From IMG/VR virus record IMGVR_UViG_3300035145_001847, positions 1-44,789 of that record: a stretch of DNA of 44,789 nucleotides, one strand, 5' to 3'. The translations under genes were made by a program, and so were the position numbers. The DNA is from a virus. Below, piece after piece: positions 8,511 through 15,360 of the stretch. The notes under the pieces were generated by a model. The model made no database searches. It was not told where the DNA came from and saw only the letters and a list, made by a program, of their open reading frames with translations. The number at the start of each line of letters is the position of its first letter. The stretch's first letter is position 1.

Positions 8511-9879
8511 TGCTATACAACAGGTAGTTCCTTGCCCAAAAACAAAATCTAAAGGTTGCCAATGTGATAGAGTTGAAACTATCAAAGAAGCAGAAGAAGT
8601 TGTTAAAGCAATAGCACAATTAGAACATACTGTAGACGATGTACAAGGTTTTGTAAAGTTCAAACAAAAACCCGGCCAACCCACAATAATAAAAGGCATA
8701 GTAAAAGGACTAACTCCAGGTAAACATGGATTTCATATTCATGAGTTCGGAGATCTTAGTGATGGTTGTGCAAGTGCAGGTGGTCATTATAATCCAGACG
8801 GTGTAGATCACGGTAGTTTGGATAAAGGTCATGTGGGAGATTTAGGAAATGTTGTAGCAGATCAATCTGGTACTGCAAGATTTCAAATAAAAGCAGAACG
8901 TGTAGTATTATCTGATATAGTGGGTAGAGCAATAGTAATACATGCTGACGAAGATGATTTAGGCAGAGGCGGTGATGAAGAAAGTTTAAAAACAGGTAAT
9001 GCTGGTGACAGAGTTGGTTGTGGTGTAATACGTTTAAGAGAAGTTGTAGAGGAAGAATATCAAAGAAGTGTTAGTGATAAACATTTTGATAGAAACCAAT
9101 TACCACAGATAAGAAGAAACCACATTGAAAAATCACAATTTGATCACAAAGAAGGTAAAATAAGTATAGATAAAATAAAGCCTGTTCAAACTCAACGTGT
9201 AAAAGGATTGAGTAAGAAAGCAGAAGATGTATTTTTAAATAATGCCGATAGGCCTTTTATAATTGACAGAAAAGGATATTTAATAAACGGACATCATAGA
9301 TATGATGCGGCTCATATGTTAGGAATTAAACGTGTCCCTGCAATAATGATAGATGCAGACATAGAAGATGTGATGAAACATTTTTCTCATACAAGTAGTA
9401 ATGTTGAAGTAATGGACGAAAATTATTTTAAAAAATTACTACAAGAAAAAATGGATAATGTTATATATAAGAACTTTAGACGTGATCAATCAATTGAAAA
9501 ACAAATAAATCCAAAAGAGCCACAAGAAGCCTGGGACGCCTATACCGGAGATTATCTTCCATATTATTTTAGCAATGGTATGAAACTAAACTTAATGGAC
9601 GAAGATTACGATCCTAATTATGATGTTTGGGTATTTACTGATTTGAATGGTAATGAAACAAAAGGCGAAAAAGCAAAAGATCTTTACAACTTGTTGCAAG
9701 ATATGACGCAGATACCTATAGAAGAAGCAACAAGTTCTCCAGGCAGAGTAAAACGTGCAGGTGCAAGTTGCAAAGGTTCTGCAACGGAACTTCGCAAGAA
9801 GGCTAAAAAGTATAGCGGTGAAAAAGGAAAGATGTATCACTGGTGTGCCAACATGAAGAGTGGTCGTAAAAAATCTTAA
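8497..9879 (+). CDS. Cu/Zn superoxide dismutase fused to a ParB-like domain and a basic Cys tail
   Basis: 460 residues, start overlapping the upstream gene by 14 bases. Residues about 45-180 are a complete Cu/Zn superoxide dismutase, which converts superoxide to peroxide and oxygen: copper ligands H80, H82, H97, H149; zinc ligands H97, H105, H112, D115; disulfide cysteines C91 and C175; active-site R172. Residues about 195-310 resemble a ParB/Srx-type domain, with RPFIIDRKGYLINGHHRYDA carrying the GHHR signature (H266, H267, R268). The last 45 residues are basic with C and HWC (ASCKGSATELRKKAKK, MYHWCANM). There is no Sec signal. The N-terminus MKIFDAIQQ resembles neighbouring leaders, with IKE at 28-30 as a possible processing site. 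The fusion suggests a nucleic-acid-associated enzyme carried in the virion; that is inference. The SOD assignment is firm. Confidence 0.85.
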   Translation: MKIFDAIQQVVPCPKTKSKGCQCDRVETIKEAEEVVKAIAQLEHTVDDVQGFVKFKQKPGQPTIIKGIVKGLTPGKHGFHIHEFGDLSDGCASAGGHYNPDGVDHGSLDKGHVGDLGNVVADQSGTARFQIKAERVVLSDIVGRAIVIHADEDDLGRGGDEESLKTGNAGDRVGCGVIRLREVVEEEYQRSVSDKHFDRNQLPQIRRNHIEKSQFDHKEGKISIDKIKPVQTQRVKGLSKKAEDVFLNNADRPFIIDRKGYLINGHHRYDAAHMLGIKRVPAIMIDADIEDVMKHFSHTSSNVEVMDENYFKKLLQEKMDNVIYKNFRRDQSIEKQINPKEPQEAWDAYTGDYLPYYFSNGMKLNLMDEDYDPNYDVWVFTDLNGNETKGEKAKDLYNLLQDMTQIPIEEATSSPGRVKRAGASCKGSATELRKKAKKYSGEKGKMYHWCANMKSGRKKS

Positions 9880-9886
9880 ATAAATA
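9879..9886 (+). promoter_or_regulatory. Late promoter (AATAAATA), leaderless arrangement
   Basis: AATAAATA, then five bases GTCGT, then the ATG at 9892. It begins in the stop codon of the SOD gene. Predicted transcription start coincides with the ATG; no Shine-Dalgarno site is present. Confidence 0.8.
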
Positions 9887-9891
9887 GTCGT

Positions 9892-10914
9892 ATGTCCGAC
9901 GAAAGTAAAATTTATATTGATGATGCTTTAGAATATACAGGGCAAGACTGGATTGATAAAGTACTATTGCATCAAGTAGGTAAGTTAGAGGGAACTGAAG
10001 AACACCCAGACGATACCTTACAAAAAATATTTCAAACTATAACAATGAGTCATTTACAAAATGTAGGCTCTATAGAACCCATAAAATTATCACAATATTC
10101 TGATTATTCTACACAATACAAATGGTATCCCTCAGATACTGAAGAACAGTTTAATATGCATTGGCAAGATCCTAATACTAGAGGAATACTGTACAAATAT
10201 AATTGGGCAGATAAAAATGGTAAGCCGACACCAGTACATTACGATATAAATGACTTTGGATTTAGATGTAAAAACTTTAGTGACAAAGATGGTATATTAT
10301 TTTTAGGATGTAGTTTAACGTTTGGTGTAGGTGTAAGAAGAGAAGATACATGGACACAAATAGTTGCTGATCATTTTGGTTTAGAGAATTGGAACTTAGG
10401 TATGCCAGGAAGAGGGTTAGATATAATAGCATTATATTTAAGATTGTTTATAAATAATTTAATTCCTAATATTAAAGCAATTTGTATTTACATGCCTCCT
10501 ACTGGAAGAAAAAGTATTTTTTTAGAAACAAAACTTAAAGGACCAGAAGCACAAAATACAGCACCGTTAGAAATTGCACATCTAAATGGCATGGATTGGA
10601 AAAACGATGATTTTTGGGACAAACCCTTGCCAAGGCCTTTGTACAAAGATTTTATAGAAAATATTGTCTCAGAAAAAGATATTTTTTTAAACTGGATGTG
10701 GAAAAGAGAAAACACATTTTATAATGAATTGGCCTCAGTTGCTATAATTAAAACAATAGCAGACGAAAGGGAAGTTCCGTTAGTTATTTTAAATTCTTTT
10801 GATAATATTTTTCAAGATCATAAAGATTTAGGTAGAGATTTATTACATCCTGGACCTAATAATCATAAGGCTCTCGCAGACAAGTTTATTTTAAATTTAA
10901 ATTTGGATAAATAG
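9892..10914 (+). CDS. SGNH/GDSL-type hydrolase-like protein, copy 1
   Basis: 340 residues. A conserved core begins near residue 115: block I is FLGCSLTFGVG, matching the GDSxTxG nucleophile block of SGNH hydrolases with Cys in place of Asp. It is followed by NLGMPGRGLD (block II-like), and near the C-terminus by DLLHPGPNNH (block V DxxH). SGNH enzymes are esterases or acyl hydrolases acting on lipids, acetylated sugars or thioesters; the substrate is unknown. The N-terminal 110 residues are unassigned. Paralogue of the gene at 11070. The C-terminus LNLDK is encoded by the late promoter of the next gene. The start lies exactly five bases after a late octamer. Confidence 0.75.
   Translation: MSDESKIYIDDALEYTGQDWIDKVLLHQVGKLEGTEEHPDDTLQKIFQTITMSHLQNVGSIEPIKLSQYSDYSTQYKWYPSDTEEQFNMHWQDPNTRGILYKYNWADKNGKPTPVHYDINDFGFRCKNFSDKDGILFLGCSLTFGVGVRREDTWTQIVADHFGLENWNLGMPGRGLDIIALYLRLFINNLIPNIKAICIYMPPTGRKSIFLETKLKGPEAQNTAPLEIAHLNGMDWKNDDFWDKPLPRPLYKDFIENIVSEKDIFLNWMWKRENTFYNELASVAIIKTIADEREVPLVILNSFDNIFQDHKDLGRDLLHPGPNNHKALADKFILNLNLDK
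10906..10913 (+). promoter_or_regulatory. Late promoter embedded in the end of the upstream gene
   Basis: GATAAATA reads as Asp-Lys-stop at the end of the SGNH gene and is followed by GTAGT and the ATG at 10919. Leaderless arrangement. Confidence 0.8.
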
Positions 10915-10918
10915 TAGT

Positions 10919-11083
10919 ATGCTTATTAAAGATATTATTAATGAAACTTCATCAGGTGCTATAGCAACAGTGGCAACACCTATGGGTAAAATGATAAAGC
11001 GGCCTAATCCTAGTGTTTTTTCTAAAACTAAAGTAAAGAAAAAGAAAAAGAATAAGAAAAAACAAAAACGTGTCAAAGTATAA
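10919..11083 (+). CDS. Small basic internal-head-type protein
   Basis: 54 residues. The N-terminus MLIKDIINE then TSSGAIA fits a T4 capsid-targeting peptide with a prohead-protease site INE. The middle has ATVATPMGKMIKRPNP, and the C-terminus is a dense lysine tail (KVKKKKKNKKKQKRVKV). Likely a packaged DNA-binding peptide; comparable short proteins occur in marine T4-like phages. The start is exactly five bases after a late octamer, with no Shine-Dalgarno site. The 3' end overlaps the GTG start of the next gene by 14 bases. Confidence 0.7.
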   Translation: MLIKDIINETSSGAIATVATPMGKMIKRPNPSVFSKTKVKKKKKNKKKQKRVKV

Positions 11084-11891
11084 AGCAAATCTCCTCACTC
11101 TAGATAAATTTTATAGTGCTATTTCTAATAGTCATAATGTATGGGAATCAACTATAAATTCTGATTATACTCATTACAAATTTATTTCTCCTGATGATTA
11201 CGACACTTTTGAATACAATGTTGAGACCAATATTAAATCTTTACAAGATAGTAATTGGGTAGATCAAAATAAAAATATTATAGATATAGATTATAAAATT
11301 AACAAGCAAGGGTTTAGATGTAATCACTTTAGTGATGAAGAAGGTATATTATTTTTAGGATGTAGTTATACCTTTGGAGTAGGTTTACATGAACACCAAA
11401 CATGGGCATATAAAGTTGCAGACTATTTTAAAACAAATTGTTGGAACTTAGGAATCCCTGGACACGGATTTGATATTCATTCTTATTTTGTAAATTGTTA
11501 TTTAAAGGATGAATTGCCTAATATCAAAGCAGTATGTATGTTACAGAATCCCCCGGATAGAATAAGTTTGCTTCAGGACAAAGGTGATGAAATAGTACTA
11601 CAGGATTATTTTACAATATTACAAGCAAATGAAGATAAGGCCCATACAATTATGTATAAAGATTTTTTACAGTCTTTAGAAATGACTTATGAAATGCATA
11701 ATTTAAAAAATAGAAAAAGTATAGAAAATTATTGTAAATTACATGGTATACCTTTTGTTTATATGCAGATAAAATCTGCATTAAAGGATTTTTCTATGAA
11801 GCCGTCTGTTGCAAGAGATTGTCAACATCATGGAGAGACAGAAAACACTCATATAGCAAACAAAGTGATAGAAAAACTAGATAAATACTAA
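11070..11891 (+). CDS. SGNH/GDSL-type hydrolase-like protein, copy 2
   Basis: 273 residues from a GTG start. The GTG is preferred because no in-frame ATG occurs before the conserved core; the real start could be another non-ATG codon. Core motifs parallel the upstream paralogue: GFRCNHFSDEEGILFLGCS near 75-95 (GCSYTFGVG nucleophile block), NLGIPGHGFD, and a C-terminal DCQHHGETENTH that could supply the DxxH-type dyad. It lacks much of the N-terminal region of copy 1. Two adjacent divergent copies point to an old duplication. The C-terminus LDKY is written by the next late promoter. Confidence 0.7.
   Translation: MSKYKANLLTLDKFYSAISNSHNVWESTINSDYTHYKFISPDDYDTFEYNVETNIKSLQDSNWVDQNKNIIDIDYKINKQGFRCNHFSDEEGILFLGCSYTFGVGLHEHQTWAYKVADYFKTNCWNLGIPGHGFDIHSYFVNCYLKDELPNIKAVCMLQNPPDRISLLQDKGDEIVLQDYFTILQANEDKAHTIMYKDFLQSLEMTYEMHNLKNRKSIENYCKLHGIPFVYMQIKSALKDFSMKPSVARDCQHHGETENTHIANKVIEKLDKY
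11880..11887 (+). promoter_or_regulatory. Late promoter embedded in the end of the upstream gene
   Basis: GATAAATA codes Asp-Lys-Tyr with the next base, just before the stop of the second SGNH gene. CTAAT then separates it from the ATG at 11893. Leaderless arrangement. Confidence 0.8.
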
Positions 11892-11892
11892 T

Positions 11893-12114
11893 ATGAGAGC
11901 AGTAAAAGGTAAAAATAATTTTTTAAGTTTAATTAATAATCCAGAAACAGCATTATTCAATAAATGTGACATGGAAAAGTTTCTAGACGTAAATACATTA
12001 AACGAAAGAGAGTTACATCTTGCAGAAGAACTATATAAAAGAGATGTATTTAATAAAGTTAGAAAAGGTAATAAAGTTGGTTACAAAACGTACAATCAAA
12101 AACAAAAAATTTAA
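11893..12114 (+). CDS. Small hypothetical protein
   Basis: 73 residues, charged and helical, starting MRAVKGKNNFLSL and ending GYKTYNQKQKI. It contains NERELHLAEELYKRDVFNKV, a clearly amphipathic helix. No membrane segment, no known family. Start placed by the late octamer with five-base spacing; no Shine-Dalgarno site. The following gene lies in the +1 frame and its open frame extends back under this one. Confidence 0.65.
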   Translation: MRAVKGKNNFLSLINNPETALFNKCDMEKFLDVNTLNERELHLAEELYKRDVFNKVRKGNKVGYKTYNQKQKI

Positions 12115-12145
12115 TAAGCCAAATCTTGCTAGAAAACTTGATAAC

Positions 12146-12490
12146 ATGGCAAAAAATATTGCTAAAAAAGGTGTTTATATTGTAGCAAAAACCGAACCTG
12201 GATACAATATTGTTAATTACATTACCAAAGAGGTTTTACTTGAAAATATACCTTTTAGTAAAGTTGCAAACAATTTAAATCGAGAATTAAACAAATCTAA
12301 AGATAAACCTGCTATGGGGAATTATCAATCTCACATAGATAGATATTATAAGCATTTTAACGACATACAGTTTTACAAACATACAATACGAACTAGTAAA
12401 GATATTACCAAAGTATTTTCAGCAGGTTGTAGAATGCAAGATTCTATACAAATGATGAATCAAGCCAGAGAGTACATACGAAGTTTTTAA
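12146..12490 (+). CDS. Hypothetical basic protein, late region
   Basis: 114 residues from the ATG at 12146 (MAKNIAKKGVYIVAK). The open frame extends upstream to 12020, but that part overlaps the preceding gene by about 95 bases and has no good start. There is no clear Shine-Dalgarno site at 12146, so a non-ATG start just upstream, or a +1 frameshift from the preceding gene near 12108, are alternatives. The protein is Lys/Asn-rich and ends MNQAREYIRSF; a conserved-looking segment FSAGCRMQDSIQMMNQ lies near the C-terminus. No family recognised. Confidence 0.55.
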   Translation: MAKNIAKKGVYIVAKTEPGYNIVNYITKEVLLENIPFSKVANNLNRELNKSKDKPAMGNYQSHIDRYYKHFNDIQFYKHTIRTSKDITKVFSAGCRMQDSIQMMNQAREYIRSF

Positions 12491-12507
12491 AAAAAATCTA
12501 CATATAT

Positions 12508-12515
12508 GATAAATA
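12508..12515 (+). promoter_or_regulatory. Late promoter (GATAAATA)
   Basis: GATAAATA followed by AGACT. Predicted leader of about 28 bases to the ATG at 12550, with AGGA upstream of the start. A conventional, led late promoter. Confidence 0.75.
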
Positions 12516-12549
12516 AGACTATATAACAAATATAGTTTAGGATATTATC

Positions 12550-13971
12550 ATGCAAATAAAAGATTTTAATTTACAGGGTACAACGAAGATTTCAAAAATC
12601 AATGCTGTACTGAAAGAAGAATTTGGTATGAGCATTTCAGCAGGTTTCCCTCAAAAGGAAAAACTTGAGACCATTAAAGAAATGTCTGAAATGGCTATTA
12701 TCAAATTAAAAGATACTTCAAAACACTTTCAATTAGAACCTGAGTACGCAAAGTTTTTGGGTGTGAAAGATGTTATTGATACAATGTTATCAGAAGGCCA
12801 ATATGCTGATTCACCAGCATATAAAAAAATGAAAGAAGAACTTTATGCTAGTGTTGTCACTCTAATGGACAGTGGATGCACAAATGAAGAAGCAGTAGCA
12901 CAAACAATGAACGAGTTCAGAAAGAACCCTAATTATTGTTATGATGATAGGCATATAGAACCCATTGTTATCAAGATGGTAAAAGAGTATATGGGCGAAG
13001 GTGAAGTTGGTACATTAGCAGGTGGTATTGCAGGTTATAAAGCAGGAACGGCCGCTGGTGCAAAAATAGGCGGTAGTATTGCTGGAGTACCAGGAGCGGC
13101 TATAGGCGGAGCACTTGGAGCCATAGGAGGCGGAATCATAGGTGACAAACTTACTGATTCAGTATTAAGAGGACTTTCAGAAGAAATCGGTATACCAGTT
13201 GAAGATTTAGAAAGTTATGATGCAATAGAAGAAAAACTGGACCTATTTGCAGAAGTATCAGGTAAAAGCAGAGAATCAGTTATAGGCTTCCTAAACGGCC
13301 TTGAAGAAGATGCTTTACCACAAGGTATACAAATGTTCGGCAGAAAAATTGCAGAGAAAAAATTAAATGACAGCATTCAATATATGTATAAACTTAAAAA
13401 AGACGGTAAGAGTGTTGAAGAAATTGCAAAAGAACTAGATATGAAACCAGAAGAAGTTAAAGATGCAATGAGTAAAACAGCAGAGTCTGTAGAGGAAAAC
13501 AAAATGAATATGTTTGATGATATAATAGCAGACTTACTTTCAGAGGAAGTTAAAGTTGAAGAAGCAGAAGTTGTAATGGCTGTAAGAGCATTAGCAGATG
13601 ATATACAAGATCAAATTGAAAGAGTTGGAAGAATGGTTAACGAAGATATTCCAGCGATTGCTGATCAAATGAGTTCCGAAATGGGTGCTCAACAGGCGGC
13701 TCAATTTAAAGATAGTATGGAAGGAGTTTTATCAGGTCACTTAGAAGCAACTAAGGCAAGTAAGGATAGCATAGACGGTATTATAGGCGGACTTACAGGT
13801 GAGGGTAGTGTTGGAGCATTAGGTGATTTAGCAGAACCTAGTATGGATGACGAAATGCCAAGCGACTTAGCACCTGAAGAACCAAGCATTGATGATTTAG
13901 CAGTTGATGATAACGTACCAGCGGCGGCAGGACCAGTAGATGAGCCTTTAGGCAGAGCCCCAATAGAGTAA
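12550..13971 (+). CDS. Virion protein with a glycine-zipper segment
   Basis: 473 residues. Residues about 1-150 are helical and acidic. Residues about 155-200 are a glycine-zipper block (GTLAGGIAGYKAGTAAGAKI and GAAIGGALGAIGGGIIG), a motif that packs membrane helices in pore-forming or membrane-inserting proteins. Residues about 200-330 include a helix-turn-helix-like stretch (KSVEEIAKELDMKPEEVKDA). Residues about 340-420 are coiled coil, and the C-terminal 50 residues are acidic and Pro-rich. Late-promoter driven and placed among virion genes, so probably structural. A role in membrane contact or DNA ejection is a speculative reading of the zipper. Confidence 0.65.
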   Translation: MQIKDFNLQGTTKISKINAVLKEEFGMSISAGFPQKEKLETIKEMSEMAIIKLKDTSKHFQLEPEYAKFLGVKDVIDTMLSEGQYADSPAYKKMKEELYASVVTLMDSGCTNEEAVAQTMNEFRKNPNYCYDDRHIEPIVIKMVKEYMGEGEVGTLAGGIAGYKAGTAAGAKIGGSIAGVPGAAIGGALGAIGGGIIGDKLTDSVLRGLSEEIGIPVEDLESYDAIEEKLDLFAEVSGKSRESVIGFLNGLEEDALPQGIQMFGRKIAEKKLNDSIQYMYKLKKDGKSVEEIAKELDMKPEEVKDAMSKTAESVEENKMNMFDDIIADLLSEEVKVEEAEVVMAVRALADDIQDQIERVGRMVNEDIPAIADQMSSEMGAQQAAQFKDSMEGVLSGHLEATKASKDSIDGIIGGLTGEGSVGALGDLAEPSMDDEMPSDLAPEEPSIDDLAVDDNVPAAAGPVDEPLGRAPIE

Positions 13972-13973
13972 TA

Positions 13974-14300
13974 ATGCGATTACATGAACTTTTACAGGAA
14001 TCTTATGACGACGAACTGATATCAGCAGTTGGCGATTTAATATCTATCGCTATTACAAAAGACTTAAAAAAGATTTCTACCGAAAAGTTTCAAGGAGTTT
14101 TAGCAAAGCAAGGTTATCCTGCAAGTATAGAAGAAATTATACAAGCAGTTGATAAGAGTGGATTTGCATCATCAGTGAATAAAATAGAAATAATACCTAA
14201 TACAGAATTAGGAATAGAACTTAACAAAGAAGAACCAACAGTGGATGTTGGTAATATGGCAGGCAATCAAGCAATAAGTGATATTAAATCGGAGTTATAA
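13974..14300 (+). CDS. Small protein with a capsid-targeting-like leader
   Basis: 108 residues. The N-terminus MRLHELLQE then SYDDE is a close match to T4 capsid-targeting peptides, with a prohead-protease site LQE. The body is acidic and mixed alpha/beta, ending ISDIKSEL. It starts two bases after the preceding stop and overlaps the next gene by one base (TAATG), so the three genes 12550-14620 are probably one operon. Likely an internal head protein; inference. Confidence 0.65.
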   Translation: MRLHELLQESYDDELISAVGDLISIAITKDLKKISTEKFQGVLAKQGYPASIEEIIQAVDKSGFASSVNKIEIIPNTELGIELNKEEPTVDVGNMAGNQAISDIKSEL

Positions 14301-14620
14301 TGGCAAACATTTTTACAAATGCTACCCAGGCAAGAAAAGATACTAGAAATAATGTTACAGTTCATGGAGAAGTAACAAGTATCGAAAGTAAAGTACTTGC
14401 TAATATAGATGCTGGCGTATTGTATGCAAATGTATCTGCTAATACAACAATGACTACTAGTAATGCGTACTACAATGCATTCAACGGAATCACAACAGAC
14501 CCTACAAAATTAGATCAAATAAATTATGTTAAAAAACACTTTGTAGATTTAGGCTACGGTGTAAGCATAACTACAAATACAGAATCCAATAATACTATCG
14601 TTTGGAATATATCCTGGTAA
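14300..14620 (+). CDS. Small structural-type protein
   Basis: 106 residues with GGAG ahead of the ATG. Beta-rich N/T/S composition. The C-terminal half contains DQINYVKKHFVDLGYGVSIT, which resembles segments of small virion proteins of marine T4-like phages. No enzyme motif. The structural role is inferred from operon position and composition. Confidence 0.6.
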   Translation: MANIFTNATQARKDTRNNVTVHGEVTSIESKVLANIDAGVLYANVSANTTMTTSNAYYNAFNGITTDPTKLDQINYVKKHFVDLGYGVSITTNTESNNTIVWNISW

Positions 14621-14649
14621 ATATCTTTACTTAACAAAGTAAAAGATAA

Positions 14650-15318
14650 ATGCTGAAAAACAAATACGAATACCCTAATCTCAAACGAGTACAAACCAAA
14701 AAAGGCAGACAATATGTAGGAGAGGACAATAATCCTGTTCCTAGTGTTACTACTATCTTAGGAGATACAGGAGATAAGACTGCTCTTATAGCCTGGCGTA
14801 AACGTGTAGGAGAAGCAGAAGCAACTCGTATAAGTACAGAGTCTGCAGGACTTGGAACTAAAGTACACAATGCACTAGAAAAATATATACTACAAGAAGA
14901 TTATGAAATAAAAGGTAATAATCATATTAGTGTAATGGCTAAAAACATGGTTACAGAAATGATAGACAAAGGTTTATCTAAAGTAGATGAATTATATGGT
15001 GTAGAAGTTGGGTTAATTGCAGAAGGATTATATGCAGGTACGGCAGATGGAATAGGCATGTGGCAAGGGGAAGAAGCAATTATCGATTTTAAGACTGCAA
15101 AGAAAATTAAAAAACGTGAATGGATAGAGGATTACTTTTTACAAGGTTGTGCTTATGCATTAGCACATAATGAAATGTTTGGAAGTAACATACAAAAGGT
15201 AGCAATATTAATGATAGACAGAGAAGGCAAATATGCTGATTTTGTTATTGAAGGTGAAGAATTTAATGAATATTGTGACAAATGGTCCTCTAGACTAGCA
15301 GACTATTATTCCAAGTAA
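14650..15318 (+). CDS. RecB/Cas4-like PD-(D/E)XK exonuclease
   Basis: 222 residues. The PD-(D/E)XK nuclease core of the RecB/Cas4 type is readable: LGTKVHNALEKYIL (His motif), YGVEVGLIAEGLYAGTADGI (E and the TADG aspartate), IIDFKTAKK (D-x-K metal and catalytic residues) and FLQGCAYALAHNEMFG (Q...Y motif). Such enzymes degrade DNA or process ends in phage recombination or host DNA breakdown. No strong Shine-Dalgarno site. A short hairpin (TTTACTT paired with AAGTAAA) lies at about 14625-14643, just before the ATG, and a GGTAAATA at 14617 could be a weak late promoter. Confidence 0.8.
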   Translation: MLKNKYEYPNLKRVQTKKGRQYVGEDNNPVPSVTTILGDTGDKTALIAWRKRVGEAEATRISTESAGLGTKVHNALEKYILQEDYEIKGNNHISVMAKNMVTEMIDKGLSKVDELYGVEVGLIAEGLYAGTADGIGMWQGEEAIIDFKTAKKIKKREWIEDYFLQGCAYALAHNEMFGSNIQKVAILMIDREGKYADFVIEGEEFNEYCDKWSSRLADYYSK

Positions 15319-15329
15319 TACCATAAGAT

Positions 15330-15337
15330 GATAAATA
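15330..15337 (+). promoter_or_regulatory. Late promoter (GATAAATA)
   Basis: GATAAATACTA followed by a short leader with the Shine-Dalgarno site TTAGGAG at 15345-15351 and ATG at 15361. A led late promoter, in contrast to the leaderless ones. Confidence 0.8.
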
Positions 15338-15360
15338 CTACTAGTTAGGAGACTTTTAGT

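Noticed and set aside
14644-14651. GATAAATG overlapping the start codon of the exonuclease gene
   Set aside because: If used as a late promoter it would start transcription inside the gene; it is not in the five-base geometry, and the last base deviates from the octamer.
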